Shown: positions 7,889 through 16,597 of the stretch, in pieces
Position numbering within the stretch: position 1 is the stretch's first letter
Layout of the letters: every line of letters starts with the position of its first letter
NCBI GenBank assembly: GCA_964501925.1
Contig: CAZCTM010000029.1
Location: 1 to 22,990 of the forward strand
From: CAYLYU01 sp964501925
Lineage (GTDB): Bacteria > Pseudomonadota > Zetaproteobacteria > Mariprofundales > Mariprofundaceae
Direction: 5' to 3'
Length of the DNA stretch: 22,990 nt
Translations under genes and position numbers: made by a program
The notes under the pieces: generated by a model
Told to the model about the DNA's origin: nothing
The model's database searches: none
The model's input: the letters and a program-made list of their open reading frames with translations, nothing else

Positions 7889-9099
7889 TCGGATTCATCC
7901 AGGACATCAAGCAGATGGCCAAGCTTGCCTTGCTTGGTCTTGAGGTAGCTGAGATTGTCTGAATGGGGCTGAACCTGCAAAGGCACGCGTTCAACAACTT
8001 CCATGCCATAACCATGTAACCCAACGATTTTCTTTGGATTATTTGTCATCAGTTTCAGCTTTCTGACACCAATGTCGCGCAGGATCTGGGCACCGATTCC
8101 GTAATCGCGTAGATCGGCACGAAACCCCAGCTTTTTGTTTGCCTCGACGGTATCGTGACCGGTATCCTGCAAGGCATAGGCCTTGAGTTTGTTGATCAGC
8201 CCTATCCCCCTACCCTCCTGACGCAGGTAGAGAATCACCCCTTCACCGGCCTCCCCCACCTGGCGCATGGCGGCATGAAGCTGTGCTCCACAATCGCACC
8301 GCTGTGAACCAAACACATCTCCTGTCAAGCACTCGGAATGCACACGTACGAGACATGCCCGATCCGGCTCCGGGTTGCCCAGAACTAGGGCCACGTGCTC
8401 AGCCCTGTCAACCAGATTGCTGTAGCCGAAAAGACGAAATGTCCCGTAAAAGGTAGGCATACGTGCCTCTACCTCACGCTTTACCAGCGAATCATTGCGG
8501 ATGCGATAGCGGATGATATCTGCAATGGAGCCGACTTTCAGGCCATGCTGTTTCGCAAATGCCTGCAGTTCCGGCATACGTGCCATGGATCCATCCGGAT
8601 TCATGATTTCACAGATGACCGCAGCAGGATTCAGGCCTGCAAGACGACACAGGTCCGTACTAGCCTCGGTATGACCCGCCCGCACCAGGACGCCCCCTTT
8701 CTTGGCCATAAGAGGAAAGATATGGCCGGGACTCACGACATCATGGGGCCTTGCATCTTTATTGATAGCGACACGAATGGTCTGAGCGCGGTCATAGGCG
8801 GAAATACCCGTGGTTACCCCTTCTGAAGCCTCAATGGAAATGGTAAAGGCAGATTTGAATTTGGCATTGGAGTCCACAACCATCAGGGGAAGGTTCAGCC
8901 TCTTCACCTGTTCCTCGGTCAGGGCAAGACAGATTAACCCCCGGGCATGGGTGGCCATGAAATTGATGGCCTCCGGCGTAATCCACTCGCCTGCCATAAC
9001 CAGATCACCTTCATTCTCCCGATCCTCATCGTCCGCAAGGACGATCATTCGTCCTGCCCGAAGTTCTTCAATCAAGGTTTCACAATTTGCGAGACTCAT
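7885..9099 (-). CDS. ribBA: Bifunctional 3,4-dihydroxy-2-butanone 4-phosphate synthase / GTP cyclohydrolase II
   Basis: It supplies both early precursors of riboflavin, one from ribulose 5-phosphate (N-terminal RibB domain) and one from GTP (C-terminal RibA domain). It has 404 residues from ATG 9099, which follows AGGAG at four to five bases. RibB signatures are ADDEDRENEGDLV (22-34) and GHTEASTDLCRLAGL (142-156). RibA signatures are VRVHSECLTGDVFGSQRCDC (251-270) with zinc cysteines C257, C268 and C270, then LRQEGRGIGL and TNNPKKI. Both domains keep their catalytic residues, so both activities are expected, unlike some RibBA proteins with a decayed RibA half. A longer frame to 9147 is not supported. 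Confidence 0.96.
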   Translation of the reverse strand: MSLANCETLIEELRAGRMIVLADDEDRENEGDLVMAGEWITPEAINFMATHARGLICLALTEEQVKRLNLPLMVVDSNAKFKSAFTISIEASEGVTTGISAYDRAQTIRVAINKDARPHDVVSPGHIFPLMAKKGGVLVRAGHTEASTDLCRLAGLNPAAVICEIMNPDGSMARMPELQAFAKQHGLKVGSIADIIRYRIRNDSLVKREVEARMPTFYGTFRLFGYSNLVDRAEHVALVLGNPEPDRACLVRVHSECLTGDVFGSQRCDCGAQLHAAMRQVGEAGEGVILYLRQEGRGIGLINKLKAYALQDTGHDTVEANKKLGFRADLRDYGIGAQILRDIGVRKLKLMTNNPKKIVGLHGYGMEVVERVPLQVQPHSDNLSYLKTKQGKLGHLLDVLDESE

Positions 9100-9100
9100 A

Positions 9101-9703
9101 TCACTCCTGCCTGTGAGCGAAAAGCAGCCGCTCCACGTATCGTCCAATCAAATCGGTTTCAATGTTAACGCAGTCACCCTTCGCCAGCATGCCCAGATTC
9201 GTGTGAGACAAGGTATGAGGAATCAAATGAACCTTCAAACAGTTACCCTGAATCGTATTCACGGTGAGGCTTACTCCGTTGATGGCGATGGACCCCTTGA
9301 CGACCACATAGCGGCCTAATGAAGGGGGCAATTCAATCGCCAAGACCCGTTGTTCACCCAGAGACTCGACTGATTTGACAGTTGCCGTATCATCAATGTG
9401 ACCGGTCAGGAGATGTCCCCCAAGCGAATCACCAAGGCATAAAGCCGGCTCCAGATTAACCGCCATTCCTTCGCCAGCCACATCAAAACGGGTACACCGC
9501 ATGGTTTCAGGGGAAACAATGGCTGAAAACTCCCCCCCGGCAGGAAAGGAGGTGATCGTCAGACAACAGCCATCAACCGCAATGGAGTCACCCTTGCGCC
9601 AGGCTGACGTATCAAGATGAGTTGAAAAGACAAATTCAGTCTGCTGGTGGCTTTTATGAATGGCGCATATTCTGCCCACGTCCTGCACAATGCCGGTAAA
9701 CAT
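9101..9703 (-). CDS. ribE: Riboflavin synthase, alpha chain
   Basis: It dismutates two molecules of 6,7-dimethyl-8-ribityllumazine into riboflavin and 5-amino-6-ribitylaminouracil. The 200 residues form two lumazine-binding repeats: the first begins MFTGIVQDVGRI and includes DGCCLTI, the second begins near GHLLTGHIDDTATV and includes INGVSLTVN. It is the first gene of the rib operon in this window and ends one base before the ribBA start. Neither ribD nor an FMN riboswitch is seen upstream. The ribosome binding site is weak. The same gene is called ribC in some organisms. Confidence 0.95.
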   Translation of the reverse strand: MFTGIVQDVGRICAIHKSHQQTEFVFSTHLDTSAWRKGDSIAVDGCCLTITSFPAGGEFSAIVSPETMRCTRFDVAGEGMAVNLEPALCLGDSLGGHLLTGHIDDTATVKSVESLGEQRVLAIELPPSLGRYVVVKGSIAINGVSLTVNTIQGNCLKVHLIPHTLSHTNLGMLAKGDCVNIETDLIGRYVERLLFAHRQE

Positions 9704-9754
9704 GGGCGTATGATAACCTATTTGAATGTATCTTTCCTTTCACGGGAAAGTCCG

Positions 9755-9775
9755 GGCCCCGGGCAAACCGGGGCC
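9755..9775 (-). terminator. GC-rich hairpin between the OmpW-like gene and ribE
   Basis: An 8-base-pair stem (9755-9762 with 9768-9775, GGCCCCGG against CCGGGGCC) closes a five-base loop. It lies 30 bases beyond the end of the OmpW-like gene on the minus strand. Only a short TTT follows on that strand, so it would be a weak intrinsic terminator or a 3'-end stabiliser. Confidence 0.5.
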
Positions 9776-9804
9776 ACGGGCCAAACGATGTTGCTTTTGT
9801 GCGT

Positions 9805-10377
9805 CTAGAATTCGTATCTGAACGTGGCAGTCGCACCCCACACATTGAGGCCGGGGAAGACGGGAGCATGAATGTTGGCATCACTGGCGTACTGCATCCA
9901 CTCACCCCCGATATAGAGCTGGTCCTGAATCAGATAGTCCACTCCAAAGCCGATGGACAGGTTCGCGCTGGTATTGGTCTTTTTCAGTGCACCAAGCTTC
10001 TGATAGTTCGTGCTTAGTGTGGTTCCACCCAGAAGACCGTAGATACGCAGATCCTCACTTACCGGCAGCTGGAACTTGGCCAGATAGGAAAAGAACCAGT
10101 CAACACCAAACGTGGTTTGCGTATTATTGATGAGAGCTGACCCGTTTCCGGTCGTGCCTATCCTGCCTTCCAGCGCGATATACTCGTTGAGACCAACGCC
10201 GAAGAGTCCATATCCGCCAAGAACGGTATCTGAACCTAATCCTGGATCTACGATGAAGCCACCAAGACCGGCCCCGAAGTAAGGCTGCGGGTTCATCTCC
10301 ATATCTTGGGCATTCGCTGGCGTTGACGCGAAGAGCAATACAAATGCCGTCACAATCATCCGACTCACACTTTTCAT
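9805..10377 (-). CDS. Small outer-membrane beta-barrel protein
   Basis: The 190 residues begin with a clear signal peptide ending in STPANA, cleaved before QDMEM. The mature part alternates polar and hydrophobic residues, is rich in Gly and aromatics, and ends TATFRYEF with a C-terminal Phe, as expected for an Omp85-assembled barrel of about eight strands. The segments YFGAGLGGFIVDPGLGSD and LYGLLGGTTLSTNYQ suit the OmpW/opacity-type small barrel superfamily. The start has a near-perfect AGGAGG seven bases upstream. The cargo is unknown, and it is not clearly linked to a neighbouring pathway. The gene looks monocistronic, with hairpins on both sides. Confidence 0.7.
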   Translation of the reverse strand: MKSVSRMIVTAFVLLFASTPANAQDMEMNPQPYFGAGLGGFIVDPGLGSDTVLGGYGLFGVGLNEYIALEGRIGTTGNGSALINNTQTTFGVDWFFSYLAKFQLPVSEDLRIYGLLGGTTLSTNYQKLGALKKTNTSANLSIGFGVDYLIQDQLYIGGEWMQYASDANIHAPVFPGLNVWGATATFRYEF

Positions 10378-10533
10378 CAGTTCACCTCCTGAAAACCAAG
10401 ATCATGTATCGGTATTAGTGAGCTGCTGAAACCAGCACATCTCATGATGTGCACACATGTATGGCCTACTGGCGGGCTATCTGTCCGTGTTCCACATCAC
10501 GACTGGGATGAAAAAAGAATATCCAACACGTTC
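10378..10533 (-). promoter_or_regulatory. Intergenic region upstream of the OmpW-like gene
   Basis: This 156-base gap separates the DJ-1-like gene from the OmpW-like gene, both on the minus strand. It holds the AGGAGG of the downstream gene (near 10388) and the hairpin listed separately at 10435-10452. I could not pick a convincing promoter by eye. Confidence 0.35.
10435..10452 (-). terminator. Short hairpin downstream of the DJ-1-like gene
   Basis: GCACATC (10435-10441) pairs with GATGTGC (10446-10452) around a four-base loop. The 7-base-pair stem lies about 80 bases beyond the DJ-1-like stop on the minus strand and is followed there by TGGTTTC. It could be a weak terminator of that gene or an operator for the OmpW-like gene. 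Confidence 0.4.
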
Positions 10534-11088
10534 TCATGCAACAATGGCCGTGCGAATCGCCATTGATTTTTCCTCGCCGCAAAGAACAGCAACCAGCCTC
10601 AGCGCAAAGGCGACGGCTGTTCCGGCACCTCGGCTGGTGATCAGGCAACCATCTTCCACCACCTCGTCATCCACATAGATTGCCTTCGGGGCCAACTCCT
10701 GGATGGCCATCTTCATGGCGGGATAGGAGGTCACGCGCTTACTTCCCACCACGCCAAAGGCAGCAAGGGCGGTTGGAGCAGCGCAGATTGCGGCCAGAAA
10801 CCTACCCTGTTCATGCAGACGTTGAACCAGCAACTTAAGCCGCTCGTCCTGACGCAGGAGGTCGGCATTCGGCAACCCTCCCGGCAAGACGATCATATCC
10901 CAGTCATTATCGAGGGCATCATCCAGGTTCACATCCGCCTTTATTGTTATGTTTGATCGTCCGGTAACATCGGAGCTGTTCAAGGCAGCGGTGACCACAT
11001 CAATGTCCGCGCGCCTCAGGATGTCGACCACGGAAACAAACTCGATTTCTTCCACACCTTGGGCAAACGGAACCAGCACTCTGGACAT
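10534..11088 (-). CDS. DJ-1/PfpI family protein (YajL-like)
   Basis: The 184 residues from ATG 11088 match the DJ-1/YajL branch. GVEEIEFVSVVDILRRA (11-27) holds the conserved Glu, DMIVLPGG (64-71) leads to the fold core, and AAICAAPTAL (99-108) holds the reactive Cys102 of the nucleophile elbow. TSRGAGTAVAFALRLV lies near the end. Known relatives act in protection against oxidative or carbonyl stress (proposed chaperone, glyoxalase or deglycase roles, some disputed), so the exact activity is open. AAGGAG lies six bases before the chosen ATG; an in-frame start at 11124 would be longer but lacks such a site. It is divergent from the amidotransferase gene. Confidence 0.88.
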   Translation of the reverse strand: MSRVLVPFAQGVEEIEFVSVVDILRRADIDVVTAALNSSDVTGRSNITIKADVNLDDALDNDWDMIVLPGGLPNADLLRQDERLKLLVQRLHEQGRFLAAICAAPTALAAFGVVGSKRVTSYPAMKMAIQELAPKAIYVDDEVVEDGCLITSRGAGTAVAFALRLVAVLCGEEKSMAIRTAIVA

Positions 11089-11146
11089 GGGCATCTCCTT
11101 CGGGTTTTGACTTGCTTCAGGCAATTATAGACTTAAGCTCATCAAC

Positions 11147-11848
11147 ATGAACAAACCGATTCTCATCCTGCAACAGTTAAGCTGTGAACCGCCTGGATTG
11201 CTGTCGGATATCCTGCGCGAGGAAGGGTGGGAAATGGAGTCCGTCCTTGTTTCCGACCGGGCCGTTCCTGATACGCCGGAGGACTATGCTGGAATCATTG
11301 TGATGGGGGGGCCGATGTCTGCCAATGATACCCATCTGGACTTCATTCGCGCAGAACTGAACCTGCTGACCAGGGCAATTGCGGCCGACTCTCCCGTTCT
11401 CGGCATTTGCCTTGGAGCCCAGCTACTGGCGCGCGCTGCAGGTGCGGGGATATATCCCGCCGAGGAGCGGGAACTGGGATGGTATACCTTGTATCCAACA
11501 TCCGGAGCCGCATCCGATCCACTGTTTGAAGCCCTCCCCAAGGACGGTCTCAAGGTGTTTCAATGGCATGGCGAAACCTTTTCGCTGCCTTCCAGGGCCA
11601 CACTGCTCGCCCGATGCAACCATGTTCCACATCAGGCCTTCCGTCTGGGTTCATGTCAGTACGGGCTGCAGTTTCATGTTGAAGTGAACGAGGCGATTAT
11701 CAGATGCTGGGTGGATGTCTGCGATAGCGAACGAAGCCATCTGGGACCGCGGGGTGTTGAGGATATGTTGAATGAGACATCGGCCCATCTTGTCGATGCC
11801 CACGCCTTCTGCCGAAGAATGACCAGGGCCTGGGCAGGGCTGCTTTAA
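11147..11848 (+). CDS. Class I glutamine amidotransferase (GMP-synthase-like, stand-alone)
   Basis: The 233 residues form a single type 1 glutamine amidotransferase domain. The nucleophile elbow GICLGAQ carries Cys88, the oxyanion strand IIVMGGPMS is at 50-58, and QFHVEV (175-180) supplies His177 and Glu179, so the triad is complete. There is no synthetase domain, as in the GuaA-like stand-alone family that includes gamma-glutamyl hydrolase-type and unassigned proteins. The substrate is not predictable. It lies divergent to the DJ-1-like gene (58-base gap) and convergent with the next gene (one-base gap). No clear Shine-Dalgarno sequence precedes the ATG. Confidence 0.87.
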   Translation: MNKPILILQQLSCEPPGLLSDILREEGWEMESVLVSDRAVPDTPEDYAGIIVMGGPMSANDTHLDFIRAELNLLTRAIAADSPVLGICLGAQLLARAAGAGIYPAEERELGWYTLYPTSGAASDPLFEALPKDGLKVFQWHGETFSLPSRATLLARCNHVPHQAFRLGSCQYGLQFHVEVNEAIIRCWVDVCDSERSHLGPRGVEDMLNETSAHLVDAHAFCRRMTRAWAGLL

Positions 11849-11849
11849 C

Positions 11850-12893
11850 CTAGGAACGGCCAAGTGCGAGGATGCGTGTGTTGATTACCCGGAATACCTG
11901 GCTGGCAAGTTTCTCTGCCCGTTTCAGCATGGAGGAACGTTCTCCCATGAGATTCCCGGCAAGTTCGATGGGCAACAGCATGCGTGGCCAGAGGGGAGGC
12001 ATTCCAGGCCGCTCACGATGATGCAGCTCAGCAAGAATGCTGTGAAAAAGGGCGTTTAACCCTCTGATCCGGCTCTTCTGACTGGCTCGGAGCCCCTCCA
12101 CCTCACTGATCTCAAACAGGATGTTCCCACCTCTTCTTATCATCCCGTCCCATGCTTCGGATGGAATGTTCTCGGCCAGGGACGCCTGTGCCAGCTCGCC
12201 AACCTGAGTGAACAACCGTGCTTCCGTCGAATCGGACCAGATCGTGTGATAGACCTGCTGCGCGGCCCGCGAAAGCGCGATCAGATTTCGCAGAGAGTAG
12301 AGCGCATGCCTCACCGTGGTCTTGGCTGGCTTCTTGTTGTCATCATTCGGACTCAAGACGAATCTTGCCGGCGCGGCGCCTGAAAAGTCCGCATTGCTCG
12401 CCATGTTCACAAGCCCGTCATAAAGAGCGACCCCATAGCCTTCATTCTGCAGCCATCTGGAAACCCAGTCGGTTGCAAGCCGCCTGTCATTGAAGAGCAC
12501 TTCATACTGAAATGCGGGCTGCAGCATGTCTTCATGGGTGGGAGGGTTCAGGCTCCCTTTTTCTTTCGCGCCCGCACCTATTCTCTGCCACAGACCAAGA
12601 AAGTAGAAATAGTCCGAGGCAAGGGAGTCATCGGCCAGGGATATGACGATGGTAAACGTCCCTCCTTTGCTCTCGACATCAAAGGCGATCACATCCTGCC
12701 GCAGGGACAGATCAATGTTCTTCCTGGACTGCATCCCCAGACTGGCCATCACGGACAGGCAGTAACTGACAAAGGCCTCCCGACCACACTCCTCTTTCGA
12801 ATAAGCCCACACCCTGCCGTAGAGAGGCAGCTCATTCGGCTCCAGCATCCGGTCATGCACGGAAAGCGCATGGAGAAGTAAGGGTTTGCTCAT
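11850..12893 (-). CDS. Hypothetical protein, 347 residues, family not recognised
   Basis: I do not recognise this protein. It is 347 residues, apparently soluble, with no signal peptide or membrane segment. The N-terminal part (MSKPLLLHALSVHDRMLEPN) is followed by a mixed region with GGTFTIVISLADDSLASDYF (about 78-97). The second half is largely helical and rich in Arg, Leu and Glu, including VRHALYSLRNLIALSRAAQQ and a C-terminal SSMLKRAEKLASQVFRVINT. Codon use looks like its neighbours, so it is a real gene and not a recent arrival. The only in-frame start is ATG 12893, with AGGAG directly touching it, an awkward spacing. It may be the last gene of the nir operon (62-base gap after nirC) or be expressed alone. 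Confidence 0.75.
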   Translation of the reverse strand: MSKPLLLHALSVHDRMLEPNELPLYGRVWAYSKEECGREAFVSYCLSVMASLGMQSRKNIDLSLRQDVIAFDVESKGGTFTIVISLADDSLASDYFYFLGLWQRIGAGAKEKGSLNPPTHEDMLQPAFQYEVLFNDRRLATDWVSRWLQNEGYGVALYDGLVNMASNADFSGAAPARFVLSPNDDNKKPAKTTVRHALYSLRNLIALSRAAQQVYHTIWSDSTEARLFTQVGELAQASLAENIPSEAWDGMIRRGGNILFEISEVEGLRASQKSRIRGLNALFHSILAELHHRERPGMPPLWPRMLLPIELAGNLMGERSSMLKRAEKLASQVFRVINTRILALGRS

Positions 12894-12955
12894 CTCCTGC
12901 TCATGGTATGACTAGGCGCACAGAACACGAAGCAACCCTACCCGGCCATCCGTAT

Positions 12956-13759
12956 TCAGGCCACTGCCTGCTTTCGCCTTGCGGTGACGTAAAGTGCCAT
13001 GCCGGTAAACAGCATGCCGCCGACAATGTTCCCTAAAATGACGGGAATCTCGTTCCACAACCACCAGTCCGAGACGGTGACATCAGCTCCCAGCATGATG
13101 CCGGCCGGAATCACGAACATGTTGACGATGGCATGCTCATAGCCCAGTGCGAAGAAGGTCATGATCGGCAGCCACATGGCACCAATCTTGCCGATGGTCG
13201 TCGTCGAGGTCAGAGCCATCACGGCTCCCAGTGTCACCATCCAGTTGCACAGGATCGCACTGGTAAAGGCCGACACCGTGCCGGCAAACCCCAGATGGGC
13301 ATAGGCAATGGTCTTGTGCTCAGCCACGGCCATCACCTTTTTTGTTGCTGCTATGGTTGCAGGATCAACATGGCCCATCTTGGTCATGACAATGTAATAC
13401 AGAAAAGCATAAAGTACGCTGCCGATCAGATTGCCAATCAGGACCCATGTCCAGTTGAAAGCAAGCCTGGCCATGGTTGTTCTGCCATCCATGACCGCAA
13501 TCGGCATCAGGGCAAAATTGCCCGTGGCCAGTTCCAGACCCAGCAGGATGATCATGACAAATCCAACCGGAAAGATGATGGCACCCACAATGCCGAAGCC
13601 TGTCTGGGTGATGGCGGCGATGGCAAGGGTCGTGGCGTAACCTAGAAATACCCCTGACAGGCCTCCCCGGATGAGCAGATCCTTGATGGACAGCTTTCCC
13701 TTGCTGGCACCTGCCAGGAGCATATTTTCGACAACAGTTTCTGGTTTTACGTAAGCCAT
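12956..13759 (-). CDS. nirC: Formate/nitrite transporter family channel, NirC-like
   Basis: An inner-membrane pentameric channel for small anions, here most likely nitrite, given the position after nirB and nirD. The 267 residues hold about six membrane helices. Family motifs are LLGLELATGNFALMP (72-86), CNWMVTLG (171-178) and GYEHAIVNMFVIPAG, with His209 at the place of the conserved central-pore histidine. The ATG at 13759 is preceded by AAGGAG. It ends 62 bases before the start of the unrecognised gene downstream. A formate channel (FocA) has the same fold; the operon context is the reason for choosing nitrite. Confidence 0.9.
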   Translation of the reverse strand: MAYVKPETVVENMLLAGASKGKLSIKDLLIRGGLSGVFLGYATTLAIAAITQTGFGIVGAIIFPVGFVMIILLGLELATGNFALMPIAVMDGRTTMARLAFNWTWVLIGNLIGSVLYAFLYYIVMTKMGHVDPATIAATKKVMAVAEHKTIAYAHLGFAGTVSAFTSAILCNWMVTLGAVMALTSTTTIGKIGAMWLPIMTFFALGYEHAIVNMFVIPAGIMLGADVTVSDWWLWNEIPVILGNIVGGMLFTGMALYVTARRKQAVA

Positions 13760-13780
13760 TTTTTATCTCCTTTCAACATC

Positions 13781-14104
13781 TTACAATTGAAGCAATACCT
13801 GTCTGCCTTCAACCCTTACCGGATAGATCTTGACGCAACCGCTGTCGGGAGGAAGAACCTCACCGGATTCCAGGCTGATCTTCCGGGCATGCAGGGGACA
13901 GATGATGGTCTCACCACTGACAATGCCTTCAGCCAATGGTCCCTGTTTGTGCGGACAACGGTTGTCCACCGCTCTGACCCGGTCGTTGCTCAACCGGAAT
14001 ACGGCCACCTCAAGATCGCCGGCTCGGACCGTCCGTCCGCCGTAACGCGGGATATCTTCTACCTGACAGACCGGATACCACTTGCGATTCACATCAGCAT
14101 TCAT
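13781..14104 (-). CDS. nirD: Nitrite reductase [NAD(P)H] small subunit, Rieske type
   Basis: Small subunit of the cytoplasmic assimilatory or detoxifying nitrite reductase. The 107 residues form one Rieske domain. The [2Fe-2S] ligands are intact: C50 and H52 in NRCPHKQGPLAEG, C69 and H72 in IICPLHARKISLESG. This differs from the enterobacterial NirD, in which the cluster residues are lost. The start overlaps the nirB stop by four bases (ATGA), giving equal production of both subunits. The stop is 21 bases before nirC. Confidence 0.95.
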   Translation of the reverse strand: MNADVNRKWYPVCQVEDIPRYGGRTVRAGDLEVAVFRLSNDRVRAVDNRCPHKQGPLAEGIVSGETIICPLHARKISLESGEVLPPDSGCVKIYPVRVEGRQVLLQL

Positions 14105-16569
14105 GCGTTGACCACCTCCACTGGAATCTCGATGGGGGTATATTCCCTGTACTGCACCATCTCACCCGACTGCCTCTCATCCTTCATGCGCTCTTCCCAG
14201 GGATCCGTCTTCAACGTGGACAGGTATAAATCCATGCGCTCAATCAGTTCCCTGCGCTTATTCAAATCGTCCACAACTGCCTGCCTGACTTTTGCCAGGC
14301 CCATGCGTTCCAGCCATGGCGCCGTACGTTCGTTGTGTCTTCCTGTCTCGCGGTAGTACTGGAGGTAGGCCTTGGTAATATCGACCACCTCATCATCGGT
14401 TTTGACCATGCACAAAAGATCTCCTGCACGGACCTTTACACCCCCATTGCCACCCACATAGATCTCCCAGCCTCCTTCGACGCCAACCACACCCAGATCC
14501 TTGATGGTGGCTTCCGCGCAATTCCGCGGGCAGCCAGACGCTGCGAGCTTGGTTTTGGCCGGATACCAACTGCGCTCAAAGGTCTTCTCCAGCCGAATGC
14601 CCATGGCTGTCGAGTTCTGCGTGCCAAAACGGCACCATTCTGACCCGACACACGTTTTGACGGTTCTGAGCGCCTTGCCATAGGCGAAACCTGAAGGCAT
14701 GTCCAGATCACGCCATACTGACACCAGATCCTCCTTTTTGATGCCATACAGTCCGATACGCTGGCCTCCGGTGATCTTGATGGTCCTGACATGATATTTC
14801 CTGGCTACCTCACCAATACGGATCAGGTCATCCGCCCTTACTTCACCACCGTGAATGCGTGGAATCACTGAGTAGGTACCGTCCTTCTGGATATTGGCGT
14901 GCATCTTCTCGTTCACGACGCGCGAATAGCGGTCATCCTCGGCCTCAAGCGGCCAGCACATACCAATGTAGTAATTAATGGCGGGACGACAGATATGACA
15001 ACCTTCACCTTTCCACTCCAGCACGTGCATCGTTTCACGAACCATGGTGAGATGTTTTTGCCTGATTGCCTCCCTGAGCTGCTCATGTGTCAGATCGGTA
15101 CAACTGCAAACGGGCTCCTCCTGAACCGAGGCATCAAAGGATGTTCCCAGCACGGAGGCGAGAATCTGGTCAACCAGTCCGGCGCAGCCTCCACACGACC
15201 CGGCGGCCTTGGTGCAGGCCGTTACCTCTTTGCGCGTCGTGCACCCTTCCTTGACGATGGCATTGGTGATCACCTGCTTGGTGACCCCGTTGCAACCACA
15301 GACAACGGTCTCCGGTGACATTCGCGACGCCTGATCAATGCCCGAATGGCCGGAGTCTCCAAGAGCCGAGCTGCCGAACAGAAGGGTGCTGCGCTGCCCG
15401 GAGATGTCCCTTCCCTCCTGGAGCATGCGGAAGAAGTTTGGCCCGTCCGCCGTATCGCCAAACATCACGGTACCGGCAATCCTGTTGTTCTCGAGCACAA
15501 GCTTCTTGTACATACCACCGGAGCGATCGAGATATTCGATAACGTCGGCCTCGGGGGATCCCTGAAAGTCACCCGCCGAGAAAACATCGACACCGGAAAC
15601 CTTCAGTTTGGTCGACACGGCTGAACCCTGGTAACTCTTCAGTCCCTGACCCGTGATCTGCCACGCCAGAATCCTGGCCTGTTCAAACAGCGGTGCGACG
15701 AGGCCATAGGTTTTGCCACGATGTTCAGCACATTCCCCGACTGCATAGATGGCGGAATCAGTGATGGTCTGCATGTGATCGTTGACGATGATTCCACGGT
15801 TGCAGTAGAGGCCTGCACTTTCAGCCAGGGCCTTGTTGGGACGGATACCCACGGCCATGACCAGCAGGTCACATTCCAGGGATGACCCGTCCGCAAAAAG
15901 CAGTCCTGTCACACGTTCCTTGCCGAGAACGGCGATTGTCAATGTGGAAAGACGGAATTTCATTCCCTGTTTTTCAAGGGAGATGCGAAGCAGATCGCCT
16001 GCGGTTTTATCCAGTTGCATGTTCATCAGGGTTGCCTGATCATGGATGACGGTGACATCCATGCCGAGGTTGATCAGCCCCTTGGCGGCTTCCAGACCCA
16101 GCAGGCCGCCCCCAATGACCGCAACCTTTTTGTACTGTTCCGCAGCCCTGATCATGGTCTTGCAATCATCAATATCCCGGAACGTGATGATCCCTTCCTT
16201 GTCCACGCCAGGGATGGGAATGATGAACGGGCTTGATCCGGTTGCGATGATCAGGTTGTCATATCCGGCTTCCGTCCCGTCTTCCGCAATAACCTTCTTG
16301 TAGCCGCGCTGAATCTCGCGGATGGGTTTTCCCAGATGCAGGTTAATGCCGTGATCCGCATACCATTTCTCATCGTTGAGGATGATATCCTCAATGGTCA
16401 TATCCCCGGCAAGAACCGGTGAAAGCAGGATCCGGTTGTAGTTCGGGTATCTCTCGGCACCAAAAATCGTGATGTCAAACATGTCCGGGTTGGCTTCGAG
16501 GATTTCCTCGATGGCCTTCATTCCCGCCATGCCGTTTCCAATCATGACCAACTTTTTTCTGGCAGCCAT
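14101..16569 (-). CDS. nirB: Nitrite reductase [NAD(P)H] large subunit
   Basis: It reduces nitrite to ammonium with NADH or NADPH in the cytoplasm. The 822 residues show all domains in order: an FAD site GNGMAG (11-16), an NAD(P)H site VIGGGLLGLEAAKGL (151-165), a BFD-type [2Fe-2S] domain with C424, C426, C459 and C462, a second cysteine-rich segment (C488-C527), and a C-terminal sulfite/nitrite-reductase half with the sirohaem-[4Fe-4S] ligands C640, C646, C680 and C684. The ATG has GGAGG five bases upstream. It lies 28 bases after the porin stop and overlaps nirD. A sirohaem synthase gene is not in this window. Confidence 0.97.
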   Translation of the reverse strand: MAARKKLVMIGNGMAGMKAIEEILEANPDMFDITIFGAERYPNYNRILLSPVLAGDMTIEDIILNDEKWYADHGINLHLGKPIREIQRGYKKVIAEDGTEAGYDNLIIATGSSPFIIPIPGVDKEGIITFRDIDDCKTMIRAAEQYKKVAVIGGGLLGLEAAKGLINLGMDVTVIHDQATLMNMQLDKTAGDLLRISLEKQGMKFRLSTLTIAVLGKERVTGLLFADGSSLECDLLVMAVGIRPNKALAESAGLYCNRGIIVNDHMQTITDSAIYAVGECAEHRGKTYGLVAPLFEQARILAWQITGQGLKSYQGSAVSTKLKVSGVDVFSAGDFQGSPEADVIEYLDRSGGMYKKLVLENNRIAGTVMFGDTADGPNFFRMLQEGRDISGQRSTLLFGSSALGDSGHSGIDQASRMSPETVVCGCNGVTKQVITNAIVKEGCTTRKEVTACTKAAGSCGGCAGLVDQILASVLGTSFDASVQEEPVCSCTDLTHEQLREAIRQKHLTMVRETMHVLEWKGEGCHICRPAINYYIGMCWPLEAEDDRYSRVVNEKMHANIQKDGTYSVIPRIHGGEVRADDLIRIGEVARKYHVRTIKITGGQRIGLYGIKKEDLVSVWRDLDMPSGFAYGKALRTVKTCVGSEWCRFGTQNSTAMGIRLEKTFERSWYPAKTKLAASGCPRNCAEATIKDLGVVGVEGGWEIYVGGNGGVKVRAGDLLCMVKTDDEVVDITKAYLQYYRETGRHNERTAPWLERMGLAKVRQAVVDDLNKRRELIERMDLYLSTLKTDPWEERMKDERQSGEMVQYREYTPIEIPVEVVNA

Positions 16570-16597
16570 TTATTCCTCCAGCACCATGTAAAATCGT

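Noticed and set aside
9704..9804. FMN riboswitch before ribE
   Set aside because: None of the conserved blocks is visible and the space is too short for the six-helix aptamer; only a simple GC hairpin is present.
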